Source: JACKII01 sp041687435
GTDB lineage: Bacteria > Pseudomonadota > Alphaproteobacteria > Bin95
Length of the DNA stretch: 64,000 bases
Reading direction: 5' to 3'
Assembly: GCA_041687435.1 (NCBI GenBank)
Contig: JAWLBX010000010.1
Coordinates: forward strand, 73,161 to 137,160
The notes below the pieces were generated by a model. It worked only from the letters and a program-made list of their open reading frames with translations, made no database searches and was not told where the DNA came from. Within the stretch, counting starts at the first letter, position 1; each line of letters starts with the position of its first letter. Shown here piece after piece: positions 54,395 through 63,305 of the stretch. The translations under genes and the position numbers were made by a program.

Positions 54395-56005
54395 TTACGC
54401 CTCTTCTGCCCGACCCTTGAGCGCGAACAGGCCGCGCGGGCGCCGCTGGATGAACAGGATTACCAGCACAAGAACCACCACCTTGCCCAGCACCGCACCG
54501 GCGACAGGCTCCAAGAATTTGTTGAGAATGCCGAGGCTCATGGCGGCAACGAACGTGCCGGCCAAGTTGCCGACGCCGCCGAATACGACAACCATGAAGC
54601 TGTCGACGATATAGAGTTGGCCTAAGTTCGGGCTGACATTGCCGACCTGGCTGAGCGCCACTCCGGCAATGCCGGCGACGCCGGAGCCGAGGCCGAATGT
54701 CAGCGCGTCCACGCGGCTGGAATCGATGCCCATGGACCGCGCCATGCCGCGGTTCTGGGTGACGGCTCGCATTTCCAACCCGAAATGCGTCTTGCGCAGC
54801 ACCAGGACCACCAGCCCGAGGACGATCAGGCAAAAGGCGATGATGCAGAGCCGGTTGTAGGTCAGGATGACGCCGCCGATGATCTCGACGCCGCCACTCA
54901 TCCAGTTGGGGTTCGCGACCTCCCGGTTGGTGGCGCCGAACACGCTGCGCACCGCCTGTTGCAGGATCAGGCTGATGCCCCAGGTGGCCAGCAACGTTTC
55001 CAGCGGGCGGTTGTAGAGAAAGCGAATGACGCTGCGTTCCATCGCCATGCCGGCAATGGCTGCAACCAGGAATGCGACAGGGATTGCGGCAATCAGGTAG
55101 AGATCGAAGACGCTCGGCGGCAGGAAGGTACGGAACGCCTCCTGCACCACAAAGGTGGAGTAGGCGCCCAGCATGATCATCTCGCCATGCGCCATGTTGA
55201 TGACGCCCATCACGCCGAAGGTGATGGCGAGGCCGATGGCCGCGAGCAGCAGGATCGAGCCAAGGGAAACGCCCTGGAACACTGTCAGCCCGGCTTCAAG
55301 CCAGTTTCGCCGGGACTTGATTTTCTCGATGGCCGCCGTCGCGGCTTCCTTTACCTCCGCCGGTGCATCCGCATCGTTCAGAACCTGGCCGAGCAGGGAA
55401 CGCACGGCCGGGTCCAGACTGCCGGATAGGCTTTCGATGGCCGCAATTCGTTCCTCGGGCGTGCCGGCGGCCAATCGCGCGGCAATCAGGGCGGTTTCCA
55501 TCGCTGCTTTGACAGCCGGCACCTGCTCCGCCTCGAAGGCCTGCCGCAGCCGATCCAGCATGGTGGCCGAGCCGTATTTGGCGGCTTCCTGCGCGGCGTT
55601 ACGGCGGGTGGTCGGGTCCGGGCTCGCCAGATTCAATTGTGCCAACGCTTCAGAAATGGTGCCGCGTACGAGATTGTTGACGCGGACCTTGTCGGTATCG
55701 CGCCGGCCTACGGTGCCCAGGCTTTCGCCGGTGATCGGGTCGGTTGCGAAGTATTCGCGGCCTTCGCGTTTGACGATGACAAGGCGGCCATCGCTGTCGC
55801 GCACATGCAGATCGCCTTCGCCGAGCGCTTTCAGCAGGGGGATTGCCCGGGGATCGCCCAGGGCGGCGATGGCCGCGACCTGGGCAACGCGGTCGCTATA
55901 GCTGCCTTCGGGCAGCTTGGCGGCTGCGTCGGCGAGCGGGTCGGCATGGGCTGGCATAACGGCCAGTGCCAGCAAGCCCAGGAGTATTGCAATAACCAGT
56001 CGCAT
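54395..56005 (-). CDS. urtB: Urea ABC transporter permease UrtB
   Basis: A 536-residue LivH-type permease with the long N-terminal extension special to UrtB: a signal peptide (MRLVIAILLGLLALAVMPAHA) and about 210 residues of helical, HEAT-like periplasmic sequence (AAIAALGDPRAIPLLKALGE). Eight or so membrane helices follow from about residue 245, with GVMGVINMAHGEMIMLGAY typical of the family. ATG 56005 was chosen for the signal peptide; the frame is open upstream. Confidence 0.95.
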   Translation of the reverse strand: MRLVIAILLGLLALAVMPAHADPLADAAAKLPEGSYSDRVAQVAAIAALGDPRAIPLLKALGEGDLHVRDSDGRLVIVKREGREYFATDPITGESLGTVGRRDTDKVRVNNLVRGTISEALAQLNLASPDPTTRRNAAQEAAKYGSATMLDRLRQAFEAEQVPAVKAAMETALIAARLAAGTPEERIAAIESLSGSLDPAVRSLLGQVLNDADAPAEVKEAATAAIEKIKSRRNWLEAGLTVFQGVSLGSILLLAAIGLAITFGVMGVINMAHGEMIMLGAYSTFVVQEAFRTFLPPSVFDLYLIAAIPVAFLVAAIAGMAMERSVIRFLYNRPLETLLATWGISLILQQAVRSVFGATNREVANPNWMSGGVEIIGGVILTYNRLCIIAFCLIVLGLVVLVLRKTHFGLEMRAVTQNRGMARSMGIDSSRVDALTFGLGSGVAGIAGVALSQVGNVSPNLGQLYIVDSFMVVVFGGVGNLAGTFVAAMSLGILNKFLEPVAGAVLGKVVVLVLVILFIQRRPRGLFALKGRAEEA

Positions 56006-56063
56006 TGATTGCTTCGTTTCTTGAGGGACGTTTCCAAAAAGGGACAAACGAAAGAGGAAGAGT

Positions 56064-56097
56064 GTTCCCCGGACGCCCGGCCGGCGAGCCGGGGAAC
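56064..56097 (-). other. Intercistronic hairpin between urtA and urtB
   Basis: GTTCCCCGG and CCGGGGAAC form a perfect nine-base stem in the 100-base gap after urtA. There is no T run. Such hairpins often protect the mRNA of an abundant binding protein or reduce read-through into the permease genes. Confidence 0.55.
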
Positions 56098-56105
56098 AAA
56101 GAGGG

Positions 56106-57401
56106 TTAGTTGGTGACGGCGCCGAACTTCGGCGTCTCGCAGTTGCCGCAGACCCAGGGGTAGGTCCAGTCGGCGGTGAGCTTGGCGCTTTCCGGCAGGA
56201 AGTCGGTCCAGGCGTCGCCGACGATCGGGCCATCGGTCTCCCAAACGATCTCGAACTGGCCGTTATCCTGGATCTCGCCGATCAGCACTGGCTTGGAGAG
56301 GTGGTGGTTGGTGTTCATCACCACGTCAAAGCCGCTGGGCGAGCGCACGGTCTGGCCATACATGGCCTGGCGCACGGCATCGACATTGGTCGTACCGGCC
56401 TGCTGCACCGCCTGCACCCACATCTGGAAGCCGATCACATGCGCTTCCATCGGGTCGTTCGTGACGCGCTTCTCGTCGCCGATGAAGGCGTGCCATTTTT
56501 CGATGAAGGCGTCGTTCTCCGGCGTGTCGACGCTCATGAAATAGTTCCAGGCCGCCAAGTGGCCGACCAGGTTTGAGGTGTCGATACCGGCAAGCTCTTC
56601 CTCGCCAACGCTGAAGGCGACAACCGGGACATCCGCGGCATCGATGCCCTGGTTCGAGAGTTCCTTGTAGAACGGCACGTTGGCGTCGCCGTTGATGGTC
56701 GAAACCACCGCGGTCTTTTTGCCCTCGCTCGCAAACTTCTTGATGTCGGCGACGATGGTCTGCCAGTCGGCATGGCCAAACGGGGTGTAGTTGATCATGA
56801 TATCCTCAGGTGCGACACCCTTGGACTTCAGGAATGACTCGAGGATTTTGTTGGTCGTGCGCGGATAGACATAGTCGGTGCCGGCCAGCACCCAGCGCTC
56901 GACACTGCCGCCATCCTCGCTCATCAGATATTCGACCGCGGGAATGGCCTGTTGGTTTGGCGCGGCGCCGGTGTAGAACACGTTGCGGCTGCTTTCCTCG
57001 CCTTCATACTGGACGGGATAGAACAACATACTGTTCAGTTCCTCGAAGACCGGCAGCACGGACTTGCGGCTGACGCTGGTCCAGCAACCGAAGACCACGT
57101 CTACTTTCTCCTGCGTGATCAGTTCGCGCGCCTTTTCCGCGAACAGCGGCCAGTTGGAAGCCGGGTCGACGACCACTGGCTCCAACTGTTTGCCGAGGAG
57201 GCCGCCCTTTTTGTTCTGCTCGTCGATCAGCATCAGCATCGCGTCTTTCAGCGTGGTCTCGCTGATAGCCATCGTGCCGGAGAGCGAATGCAAAACGCCC
57301 ACCTTGATCGTATCGGCGGCAACGGCCGCGTGACTGACCAGCATTGCCGCGGCGGATGCGCCGGCAATGGTCAGTCTGCGTAAGGTTTTGGACAGCACCA
57401 T
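56106..57401 (-). CDS. urtA: Urea ABC transporter substrate-binding protein UrtA
   Basis: A 431-residue periplasmic protein that captures urea. Signal peptide about 1-28 (HAAVAADTI), then KVGVLHSLSGTMAISETTLKD, which marks UrtA among amide-binding proteins, VFGCWTSVSRKSVLPVFEE and the end YPWVCGNCETPKFG. AAAGGAGGCC precedes the ATG. It is first in the thirteen-gene operon running to ureG and is read from a sigma-54 type promoter. Confidence 0.97.
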   Translation of the reverse strand: MVLSKTLRRLTIAGASAAAMLVSHAAVAADTIKVGVLHSLSGTMAISETTLKDAMLMLIDEQNKKGGLLGKQLEPVVVDPASNWPLFAEKARELITQEKVDVVFGCWTSVSRKSVLPVFEELNSMLFYPVQYEGEESSRNVFYTGAAPNQQAIPAVEYLMSEDGGSVERWVLAGTDYVYPRTTNKILESFLKSKGVAPEDIMINYTPFGHADWQTIVADIKKFASEGKKTAVVSTINGDANVPFYKELSNQGIDAADVPVVAFSVGEEELAGIDTSNLVGHLAAWNYFMSVDTPENDAFIEKWHAFIGDEKRVTNDPMEAHVIGFQMWVQAVQQAGTTNVDAVRQAMYGQTVRSPSGFDVVMNTNHHLSKPVLIGEIQDNGQFEIVWETDGPIVGDAWTDFLPESAKLTADWTYPWVCGNCETPKFGAVTN

Positions 57402-57439
57402 GATGATAGGCCTCCTTTCGGTTTGTGGTGGCCATCAGC

Positions 57440-57455
57440 AGCAAGTGTCATGCCA
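57440..57455 (-). promoter_or_regulatory. Sigma-54 promoter of the urt-ure operon
   Basis: Minus-strand TTGGCATGACACTTGCT matches TGGCACG-N4-TTGCW with one change and has exact GG-N10-GC spacing. Transcription would begin near 57428, about 27 bases before the urtA ATG. Sigma-54 with NtrC is the known control of urea uptake in many proteobacteria. Confidence 0.75.
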
Positions 57456-57473
57456 AATCGGGAATAGGAAAAA

Positions 57474-57491
57474 TACTGATATAAATCAGTA
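57474..57491. promoter_or_regulatory. Palindromic operator candidate upstream of urtA
   Basis: TACTGATATAAATCAGTA is a perfect 7-4-7 inverted repeat about 20 bases upstream of the -24 box. It differs from the usual NtrC site. A half site TGCACC on the minus strand lies farther up near 57528-57533. Confidence 0.5.
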
Positions 57492-57532
57492 AACTACCAG
57501 ATGGTTCAAAGCCGGGGTATCTGACACGGTGC

Positions 57533-57566
57533 AAAAAACGCCTAAAATTAAGGCGAAAATTTTTTA
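57533..57566 (-). terminator. Small bidirectional terminator-like hairpin
   Basis: CGCCT and AGGCG (57539-57543 and 57551-57555) with a seven-base AT loop, followed on the minus strand by TTTTTT and flanked on the plus strand by AAAATTTTTT. The stem is short. It may insulate the urt promoter from upstream transcription. Confidence 0.45.
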
Positions 57567-57667
57567 TGGCGAACGCGCGCAAAAAAATTAGGCAGAATAG
57601 GTCGGAGCATTGGGTTCGGGGTGCATTTATGAGCCTGAGATTTTGCCGGCCGGGCAGGGTTGGCCAT

Positions 57668-57699
57668 AAAAAAGCCGCCCGAAACTGCGGCGGGCGGCC
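57668..57699 (-). terminator. Terminator of the halohydrin-dehalogenase-like gene
   Basis: GCCGCCCG and CGGGCGGC pair around a nine-base loop and are followed on the minus strand by TTTTTT, a classical intrinsic terminator about 40 bases past the stop. Confidence 0.85.
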
Positions 57700-57737
57700 A
57701 TGATGCCCGATTTACGGGCAGATTTACGGATAGGCGC

Positions 57738-58424
57738 TCAGGTGGATGTCACCCAGCCGCCTGCCCAAGGGATGACCTGTCCAACCATATGGGTGCACTT
57801 GTCGGAGGCCAGGTACAGCGCCAGTTCCGCAGTTTCCTCCGGATCGGCCACCTTGCCGGTCGGGATCGTAGGCAGAACCTTCTGCCGGAACACATCGCTC
57901 TGGATCAGGTCGTCCGGGAAATACCGCTCGTTCCGGATGTAATTCTGGGCGATGGCGTTGACCTGAATGTTGTATGGTGCCAGTTCGAGCCCAACGGAGC
58001 GCACGAAGGCGTTCTGTGCACCTCGCGCCGCGCAATAGCCGCTGGTGCCCGGCAGCCCGCCGCGTAAGGGGGCTGCGCTGGTCACGGCAATCACCTTGCC
58101 GCGCTTGCGTTCGACCCATGCGGGCGCGACACCCCGGACGATACGCATCAGCGGATGCACCATCGCCTCGAACAGCGCGTGCCACTCATCGTCCTTGATC
58201 TGGCCGACGCGTGTGCGGAACGGGTCCTCGGCGAAGTTGGCAATCAGAATGTCGATGTCGCCGGCGCGCTGCAGCAATGCTTCCACCGCCTGGTTGGTGG
58301 TGAGCGGGTCGGTGTCCTCTATGACCTCCGCGCCTTCTGCAATGAAGGCATCGGCAATCGGCCGGCCCATATACTTGTCCACGCAGGTGGTTAGCACCCG
58401 CTTGCCACTGTAGCGTCCGGTCAT
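57738..58424 (-). CDS. SDR-fold protein of halohydrin dehalogenase type
   Basis: A 228-residue protein on the short-chain dehydrogenase fold, but the NAD-binding TGxxxGxG is replaced by TCVDKYMG (residues 13-20), which fits the T-x4-F/Y-x-G motif of halohydrin dehalogenases. The catalytic set reads Ser116 (VTSAAP), Tyr130 and Arg134 (YCAAR), i.e. Tyr-xxx-Arg instead of Tyr-xxx-Lys. QNYIRNERYFP and the end GQVIPWAGGW also parallel the HheC halide-pocket regions. Such enzymes turn vicinal halohydrins into epoxides without a cofactor. Ser-Tyr spacing is one residue longer than in HheC. A non-catalytic SDR is the alternative. It has its own terminator. Confidence 0.72.
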   Translation of the reverse strand: MTGRYSGKRVLTTCVDKYMGRPIADAFIAEGAEVIEDTDPLTTNQAVEALLQRAGDIDILIANFAEDPFRTRVGQIKDDEWHALFEAMVHPLMRIVRGVAPAWVERKRGKVIAVTSAAPLRGGLPGTSGYCAARGAQNAFVRSVGLELAPYNIQVNAIAQNYIRNERYFPDDLIQSDVFRQKVLPTIPTGKVADPEETAELALYLASDKCTHMVGQVIPWAGGWVTST

Positions 58425-58455
58425 GGCAAGGCTCCCTGTGTTCAGCCTGTGGGCT

Positions 58456-60270
58456 TTATCCCGCCTTGCGCGCTGCCTTCTTCCGTTCGTGAATGTCGAG
58501 ATAGCGCTTGCGCAGGCGCACGCTGGTTGGCGTGACTTCTACCAGTTCGTCGTCGTCGATATAGGCCAGCGCCTTCTCCAGGGTCATGTTGACCGGCGGT
58601 GTCAGGTCCAGCGCATCATCCTTGCCAGAGGCGCGGAAGTTGGTGAGCTGTTTTGCCTTCAGCGGGTTCACGTCCAGATCCTGGCCTTTGGCATGCTCGC
58701 CCAGGATCATGCCCTGATACACAGGCTGACCGGGGGAAACGAACAGGAAGCCGCGGTCCTCCAGATTATAGAGCGCGTAGGCAATCGCCTTGCCCTGCTC
58801 CAGGCTGATCAGCACGCCGGTGCGGCGTGTTTCGATCGGCCCCTTGTAGGGGGCGTAGTGGCTGAACAGCCGGTTCATAACGCCGGTGCCGCGCGTGTCG
58901 GTCAGGAATTCGCCATGATAGCCGATCAGGCCGCGGGACGGCGCGTGGAACACCAGGCGGGTCTTGCCGGCGCCGGCGGGCCGCATCTCCTGCATCTCGC
59001 CCCGGCGCTGGCCGAGTTTTTCGACAACCGACCCGGCGAAGTCCTCGTCCACGTCGATGACGACTTCCTCGATCGGTTCCTCGCGCTGGCCTTGCTCGTT
59101 GGTGCGGAACAGCACCCGCGGGCGCGACACGCTGAGTTCGAAGCCCTCGCGGCGCATGCTTTCGATGAGCACTGCCAACTGCAACTCGCCACGGCCGGAA
59201 ACCTCGAACGCGTCCTTTTCCTCGGTTTCCCGCACCTGGATCGCGACATTGCCTTCCGCCTCGCGCATCAGCCGGTCACGGATCAGGCGGCTGGTGACCT
59301 TGTCACCCTCCAGGCCCGCCAGCGGCGAGTCGTTGATCGAGAAGGTCATGGCCAGTGTCGAAGGGTCGATCGGCTGGGCCGGAATCGCCTCTGTCACCTC
59401 GGGTGCCGCAAGCGTGTGGGAGACGTTGGCATCAGCCAACCCGGCGATGGTGACGATGTCACCCGCCTGTGCCTCCTCCACGGGCTCCCGCTGCAAACCG
59501 CGGAAGGCCAGCAGTTTGGAAATCCGCCCGCTTTCGACCAGGTTGCCATCGCGGTCCAGCGCCCGGATTGGCATGTTCGGCCGCGCCTTGCCGGTCTCAA
59601 TGCGGCCGGTCAGCAGACGGCCCAGATAGGGGTCGCGTTCCACGGTGGTTGCCAGCATGGTGAATGCTGCATCGGGATCGACCTTCGGTGGCGGCACATG
59701 CTCGACGATCTTGTCGAACAACGCATCCATGTTGCCCGGCCGCGCGTCCGGATCTGCCGCTGCCCAGCCATCCTTGGCGCTGGAAAACAGCGTTGGGAAG
59801 TCGAGTTGCGCCTCGTTCGCGTCCAGTGCGGCGAACAGGTCAAAGGTCTCGTCCTGCACCTCAAAGGCACGCTGTTCCGGTTTGTCGACCTTGTTGATCA
59901 GCACGATCGGGTTGAGGCCAAGCCGCAGTGCCTTGCCGACAACGAACTTGGTCTGCGGCATCGGCCCTTCGCTGGCATCGACCAGCACGACGACGCCATC
60001 GACCATGCTGAGGATACGTTCCACCTCACCGCCGAAATCGGCGTGGCCAGGGGTGTCGACGATGTTGATGCGTACGTCTTTCCAGACGACGCTGGTGCAC
60101 TTTGCCAGGATGGTGATGCCACGCTCGCGCTCCTGATCGTTTGAATCCATGGCGCGCTCCGCAATCTTCTGGTGGGCGCGGAAGGTGCCGGATTGGTGCA
60201 GCAGGCAGTCCACCAGGGTGGTCTTGCCATGGTCGACGTGCGCGATGATTGCGATATTGCGGATATCCAT
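58456..60270 (-). CDS. typA: Ribosome-associated GTPase BipA/TypA
   Basis: A 604-residue translational GTPase needed for ribosome assembly and growth under stress. G1 AHVDHGKTTLVDCLL, switch II DTPGHADFGGEVER, G4 NKVDKPEQR, then EF-G-like domains and the BipA-specific end (MTLEKALAYIDDDELVEVTP). ATG 60270 starts at the conserved MDIRNIAIIAH; the frame is open 22 codons upstream. Confidence 0.97.
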   Translation of the reverse strand: MDIRNIAIIAHVDHGKTTLVDCLLHQSGTFRAHQKIAERAMDSNDQERERGITILAKCTSVVWKDVRINIVDTPGHADFGGEVERILSMVDGVVVLVDASEGPMPQTKFVVGKALRLGLNPIVLINKVDKPEQRAFEVQDETFDLFAALDANEAQLDFPTLFSSAKDGWAAADPDARPGNMDALFDKIVEHVPPPKVDPDAAFTMLATTVERDPYLGRLLTGRIETGKARPNMPIRALDRDGNLVESGRISKLLAFRGLQREPVEEAQAGDIVTIAGLADANVSHTLAAPEVTEAIPAQPIDPSTLAMTFSINDSPLAGLEGDKVTSRLIRDRLMREAEGNVAIQVRETEEKDAFEVSGRGELQLAVLIESMRREGFELSVSRPRVLFRTNEQGQREEPIEEVVIDVDEDFAGSVVEKLGQRRGEMQEMRPAGAGKTRLVFHAPSRGLIGYHGEFLTDTRGTGVMNRLFSHYAPYKGPIETRRTGVLISLEQGKAIAYALYNLEDRGFLFVSPGQPVYQGMILGEHAKGQDLDVNPLKAKQLTNFRASGKDDALDLTPPVNMTLEKALAYIDDDELVEVTPTSVRLRKRYLDIHERKKAARKAG

Positions 60271-60396
60271 GCGGGCGAATGCTTTCGATGTGGGCCGCGC
60301 ACCGGGCGCACATGCGGCTGCCGGCGCGGCGGACAATTCTGTGGATTATGGCCGCTAGATAAGCGCCTTCGCAGTTGCACACAAGCCGGTGACTTG

Positions 60397-61974
60397 TCAC
60401 ACGTTTGTTTTGCCAAACAACTCCCACAGCCGGTTGCGCTGCAGTTTGCCGGTAGAGGTCAGGGGCAGCCGGTCCGGCGTGGTGAAACACCAGCACCGCG
60501 GCAGCTTGTAGGGGGCCAAGTGCCGGCGGCAGTAGGTTTGCAGCGCCTCGGCATCCGTGGCAGCGCCGCCTTCCAAGATCACCACCGCCGCCACGGTCTC
60601 GTCCAGCTTCTCGTCCTGCAAGCCGGTGACGAAGCAGGAGGCGACGGCAGGGTGGGCGAGCAGCACTTCCTCCACCTCCGCCGGCGAGACGTTGATGCCG
60701 CCGGTCTTGATCAGTTCCTTCAGCCGACCGCGGAAGCGCACCCAGCCCTGTTCGTCCAGCAGGCCCAGGTCGCCGGTGCGGAACCAGCCGTCGGCGCTCA
60801 GGCTGGCCGCCGTCAGGTCCGGCGCATTCCAGTAACCGGGCGTGAACCGGCCGCCGATCTGGATCTCACCGATCTCGCCCACGGGCAGCACCTTGCCGGT
60901 CTCGCCGACAATGCGGATTTTCACCCCGTCCAGCGGCGCACCGGAGGCGTTGAGGCGCCGGTCCAGCGACGCCTTGCAGTCCGCTACGGCAGAGTTGCCG
61001 TAACCTTCCGTCAGGCCGTAGACGTTGCAGATCTCTGTCGCGCCCAGGTCCACAATCCGCTGGATCTGCTCGGGCGTGCCGATGGTGGCGCCGGTGCGCA
61101 GCGAGGAAAGATCACGGTTCGGGCGGTCTGCGTGCGTCTGCATGGCAATTGCCATGTTCGGCATGCCGTAGAATACGCTGCACCGCTCCTCCTCGATCAG
61201 GCGCAGCGCCTCGCCCGGCTCGAAATGGTGTTGCAGGACCAGCGTGCCGCCATGGCTCATCACCGCGAACAGGGCGTTGACGCAGCCGAACGACCAGAAC
61301 AGCGAGACGCCGAACCAGAGCCGGTCCGCTGGCGTCAGGTGCATGCGTTCGCCGATCGACCACATGTTGTCGACGATACCGCCATGCAGCAGTGGCACGC
61401 CCTTGGGCGCTGCGGTGGAGCCGCTGGTGTAGAGAATGCAGCAGACATCCTCCGGCCCGGCCAAACCCCATGCGGCGGGGGAGGGGGGATGGGCGCGCAG
61501 ATCGGCATAGGGCCGCATGCCCTCCGGTGCGCTGTCGGTCAGCACCACAACCTCGCGCACCGTCCGCAGCCGACCTTCGGCCTGCAAGGCCTGCACCTCG
61601 CCAACGAAGTCGCGGCCGCGGAAGTCCGCTTCCACGATCAGGATGGAAGCGCCCGCATGTTCCAACTGCCAGGCGATCTCCCCCGCGGTCAGCCAGGTGT
61701 TAAGCGCCACGGTGATCGCGCCAACCCCCTGGGCGCCGAAATACGCCGCCACCCACTCGGCCCGGTTGCCGGCCAGCAAGGCCACCCGGTCGCCAGACTG
61801 CACGCCCAGCGCTGCGAGTCCTGCGGCAATGGTTTGCGCCTCGCGGAGCAGGTTGGCATAGGTCCAGCGGGCCAGGCCATCGACCAGGGCCTCATGGTCC
61901 GGCTGGGTGGCTGCCAGATCGTCCAGCAGGCGCGGCCCAGTGCGGGGTATGGGAGCTTGGTAGGTATCGGTCAT
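60397..61974 (-). CDS. AMP-forming acyl-CoA synthetase (benzoate/cyclohexanecarboxylate-CoA ligase-like)
   Basis: A 525-residue adenylate-forming ligase. The P-loop is ILYTSGSTAAPKGVP (about 170-184), then YGLTEGYGNS, GWFRTGDLG and the C-terminal catalytic Lys region after RFRGRLKELIKTGGINVSP. The segment LFWSFGCVNALFAVMSHGGT resembles the aryl/alicyclic acid-CoA ligases, but the acid cannot be fixed. ATG 61974 is chosen; the frame extends 19 codons. It is divergent from an acyl-CoA dehydrogenase gene, which suggests a shared catabolic route. Confidence 0.88.
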   Translation of the reverse strand: MTDTYQAPIPRTGPRLLDDLAATQPDHEALVDGLARWTYANLLREAQTIAAGLAALGVQSGDRVALLAGNRAEWVAAYFGAQGVGAITVALNTWLTAGEIAWQLEHAGASILIVEADFRGRDFVGEVQALQAEGRLRTVREVVVLTDSAPEGMRPYADLRAHPPSPAAWGLAGPEDVCCILYTSGSTAAPKGVPLLHGGIVDNMWSIGERMHLTPADRLWFGVSLFWSFGCVNALFAVMSHGGTLVLQHHFEPGEALRLIEEERCSVFYGMPNMAIAMQTHADRPNRDLSSLRTGATIGTPEQIQRIVDLGATEICNVYGLTEGYGNSAVADCKASLDRRLNASGAPLDGVKIRIVGETGKVLPVGEIGEIQIGGRFTPGYWNAPDLTAASLSADGWFRTGDLGLLDEQGWVRFRGRLKELIKTGGINVSPAEVEEVLLAHPAVASCFVTGLQDEKLDETVAAVVILEGGAATDAEALQTYCRRHLAPYKLPRCWCFTTPDRLPLTSTGKLQRNRLWELFGKTNV

Positions 61975-62134
61975 GACCGGCACTTTAACGGGAGCGGTGA
62001 TGAAGGCGACAGAAAGGTTTGCCGCGATCACTGCCGGCGGCTCCGGGCTATGGCATCGCGCCTTGTCTGTGGTTAGGATGCGGAATGCTCCCAGGCATGC
62101 GAGCCTTTCCGCTTACCAGCCGAGATACCGAGAC

Positions 62135-63301
62135 ATGGACTTTCAGTTCACCGAACAGCAGCAGAGCATTCGCGCTGCGATCGAGAAAATTTGCGCCGAC
62201 TACCCGCTTGCCTATTGGGCGGATCATGACGATAGCGGCGAATTTCCCGAGGATTTCGTGCAGGCGCTCGCCGGCGACGGCTGGCTCGGCATCGCCATGC
62301 CGGAGGAGTATGGCGGCGCGGGCCTGGGCATTTCCGACGCCTGCGTGATGATGGAGACCATTGCCGGCTCCGGCGCCGGTCTTTCTGGCGCGAGTGCCGT
62401 GCACATCAACGTCTTCGGACCGCATCCGATCGTGGTTCATGGCACGGACGAACAGAAACAGCGCTGGCTGGTGCCGATGATCCAGGGCAAGGAAAAATGC
62501 TGCTTCGGCGTGACCGAGCCCGATGCCGGGCTCAACACCGCGGCAATCAAGACGCGCGCCGAACGCGACGGCCAGAACTACAAAATTTACGGCACAAAAA
62601 TGTGGACCTCCACCGCTCAGGAGGCGGACAAGGTGCTGCTGCTGGCCCGCACCACGCCGCGGGACAAGGTGGCCAAACCGTTTGAGGGCATCAGCCTGTT
62701 CTATACCGACCTGGACCGCAACTACGCCGAAATCCGCGAAATTCCGAAAATGGGCCGCAAGGCGGTCGATACCAATTTCGTGTTCTACGACGGCATGCCG
62801 GTGCCGAAGGAAGACCTGATCGGCGAGGAAGGCCGCGGCTTCTATTACCTGCTGGACGGCATTAACCCGGAACGCTGCCTGATCGCGGCCGAAGCCATCG
62901 GTATCGGCCAGTTCTCGCTCGACCGTGCGGCCGAATACGCGCGGGAGCGCGTCGTGTTCGGCCGGCCGATCGGCCAGAACCAGGGCATCCAGCACCCGCT
63001 GGCGGAAAGCTGGGCCAAGCTGCAAGCCGCGCGCCTGCTCTGTTACAAGGCCGCGTGGCTCTACGACAACGGCGAGGCTTGCGGGGCGGAGGCGAACGGC
63101 GCCAAATACCTTTGCGCCGAAGTCGGCTACGAGGCGGCGGAGCGCGCTATCCTCACCCATGGCGGCATGGGCTATGCCAAGGAATATCATGTGGAGCGGA
63201 TGCTGCGCGAAGTCATGATTACGCGCCTTGCGCCGGTCGGCCAGCAACTGGCTTTGTCGTACATCGCCGAGCGGCAGCTGGGCCTACCGAAGAGCTATTG
63301 A
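62135..63301 (+). CDS. Acyl-CoA dehydrogenase
   Basis: A 388-residue flavoprotein. CCFGVTEPDAGLNTAAIKT (about 126-144) and MWTSTAQEAD are FAD and substrate loops, and LTHGGMGYAKEYHVERMLRE is the C-terminal signature. At the place where medium-chain enzymes have the catalytic Glu (YEGT), this protein reads TRLAPVGQQ, so the base must come from elsewhere or the reaction differs, as in a known subfamily with an APV motif. ATG 62135 fits the family start MDFQFTEQQ. A thioesterase gene follows after four bases. Confidence 0.9.
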   Translation: MDFQFTEQQQSIRAAIEKICADYPLAYWADHDDSGEFPEDFVQALAGDGWLGIAMPEEYGGAGLGISDACVMMETIAGSGAGLSGASAVHINVFGPHPIVVHGTDEQKQRWLVPMIQGKEKCCFGVTEPDAGLNTAAIKTRAERDGQNYKIYGTKMWTSTAQEADKVLLLARTTPRDKVAKPFEGISLFYTDLDRNYAEIREIPKMGRKAVDTNFVFYDGMPVPKEDLIGEEGRGFYYLLDGINPERCLIAAEAIGIGQFSLDRAAEYARERVVFGRPIGQNQGIQHPLAESWAKLQAARLLCYKAAWLYDNGEACGAEANGAKYLCAEVGYEAAERAILTHGGMGYAKEYHVERMLREVMITRLAPVGQQLALSYIAERQLGLPKSY

Positions 63302-63305
63302 CCCC

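Noticed and set aside
58423..60144. 573-codon plus-strand frame opposite typA
   Set aside because: Antisense shadow; typA has all GTPase motifs.
60172..62076. 634-codon plus-strand frame opposite the acyl-CoA synthetase
   Set aside because: Antisense shadow with no family features.
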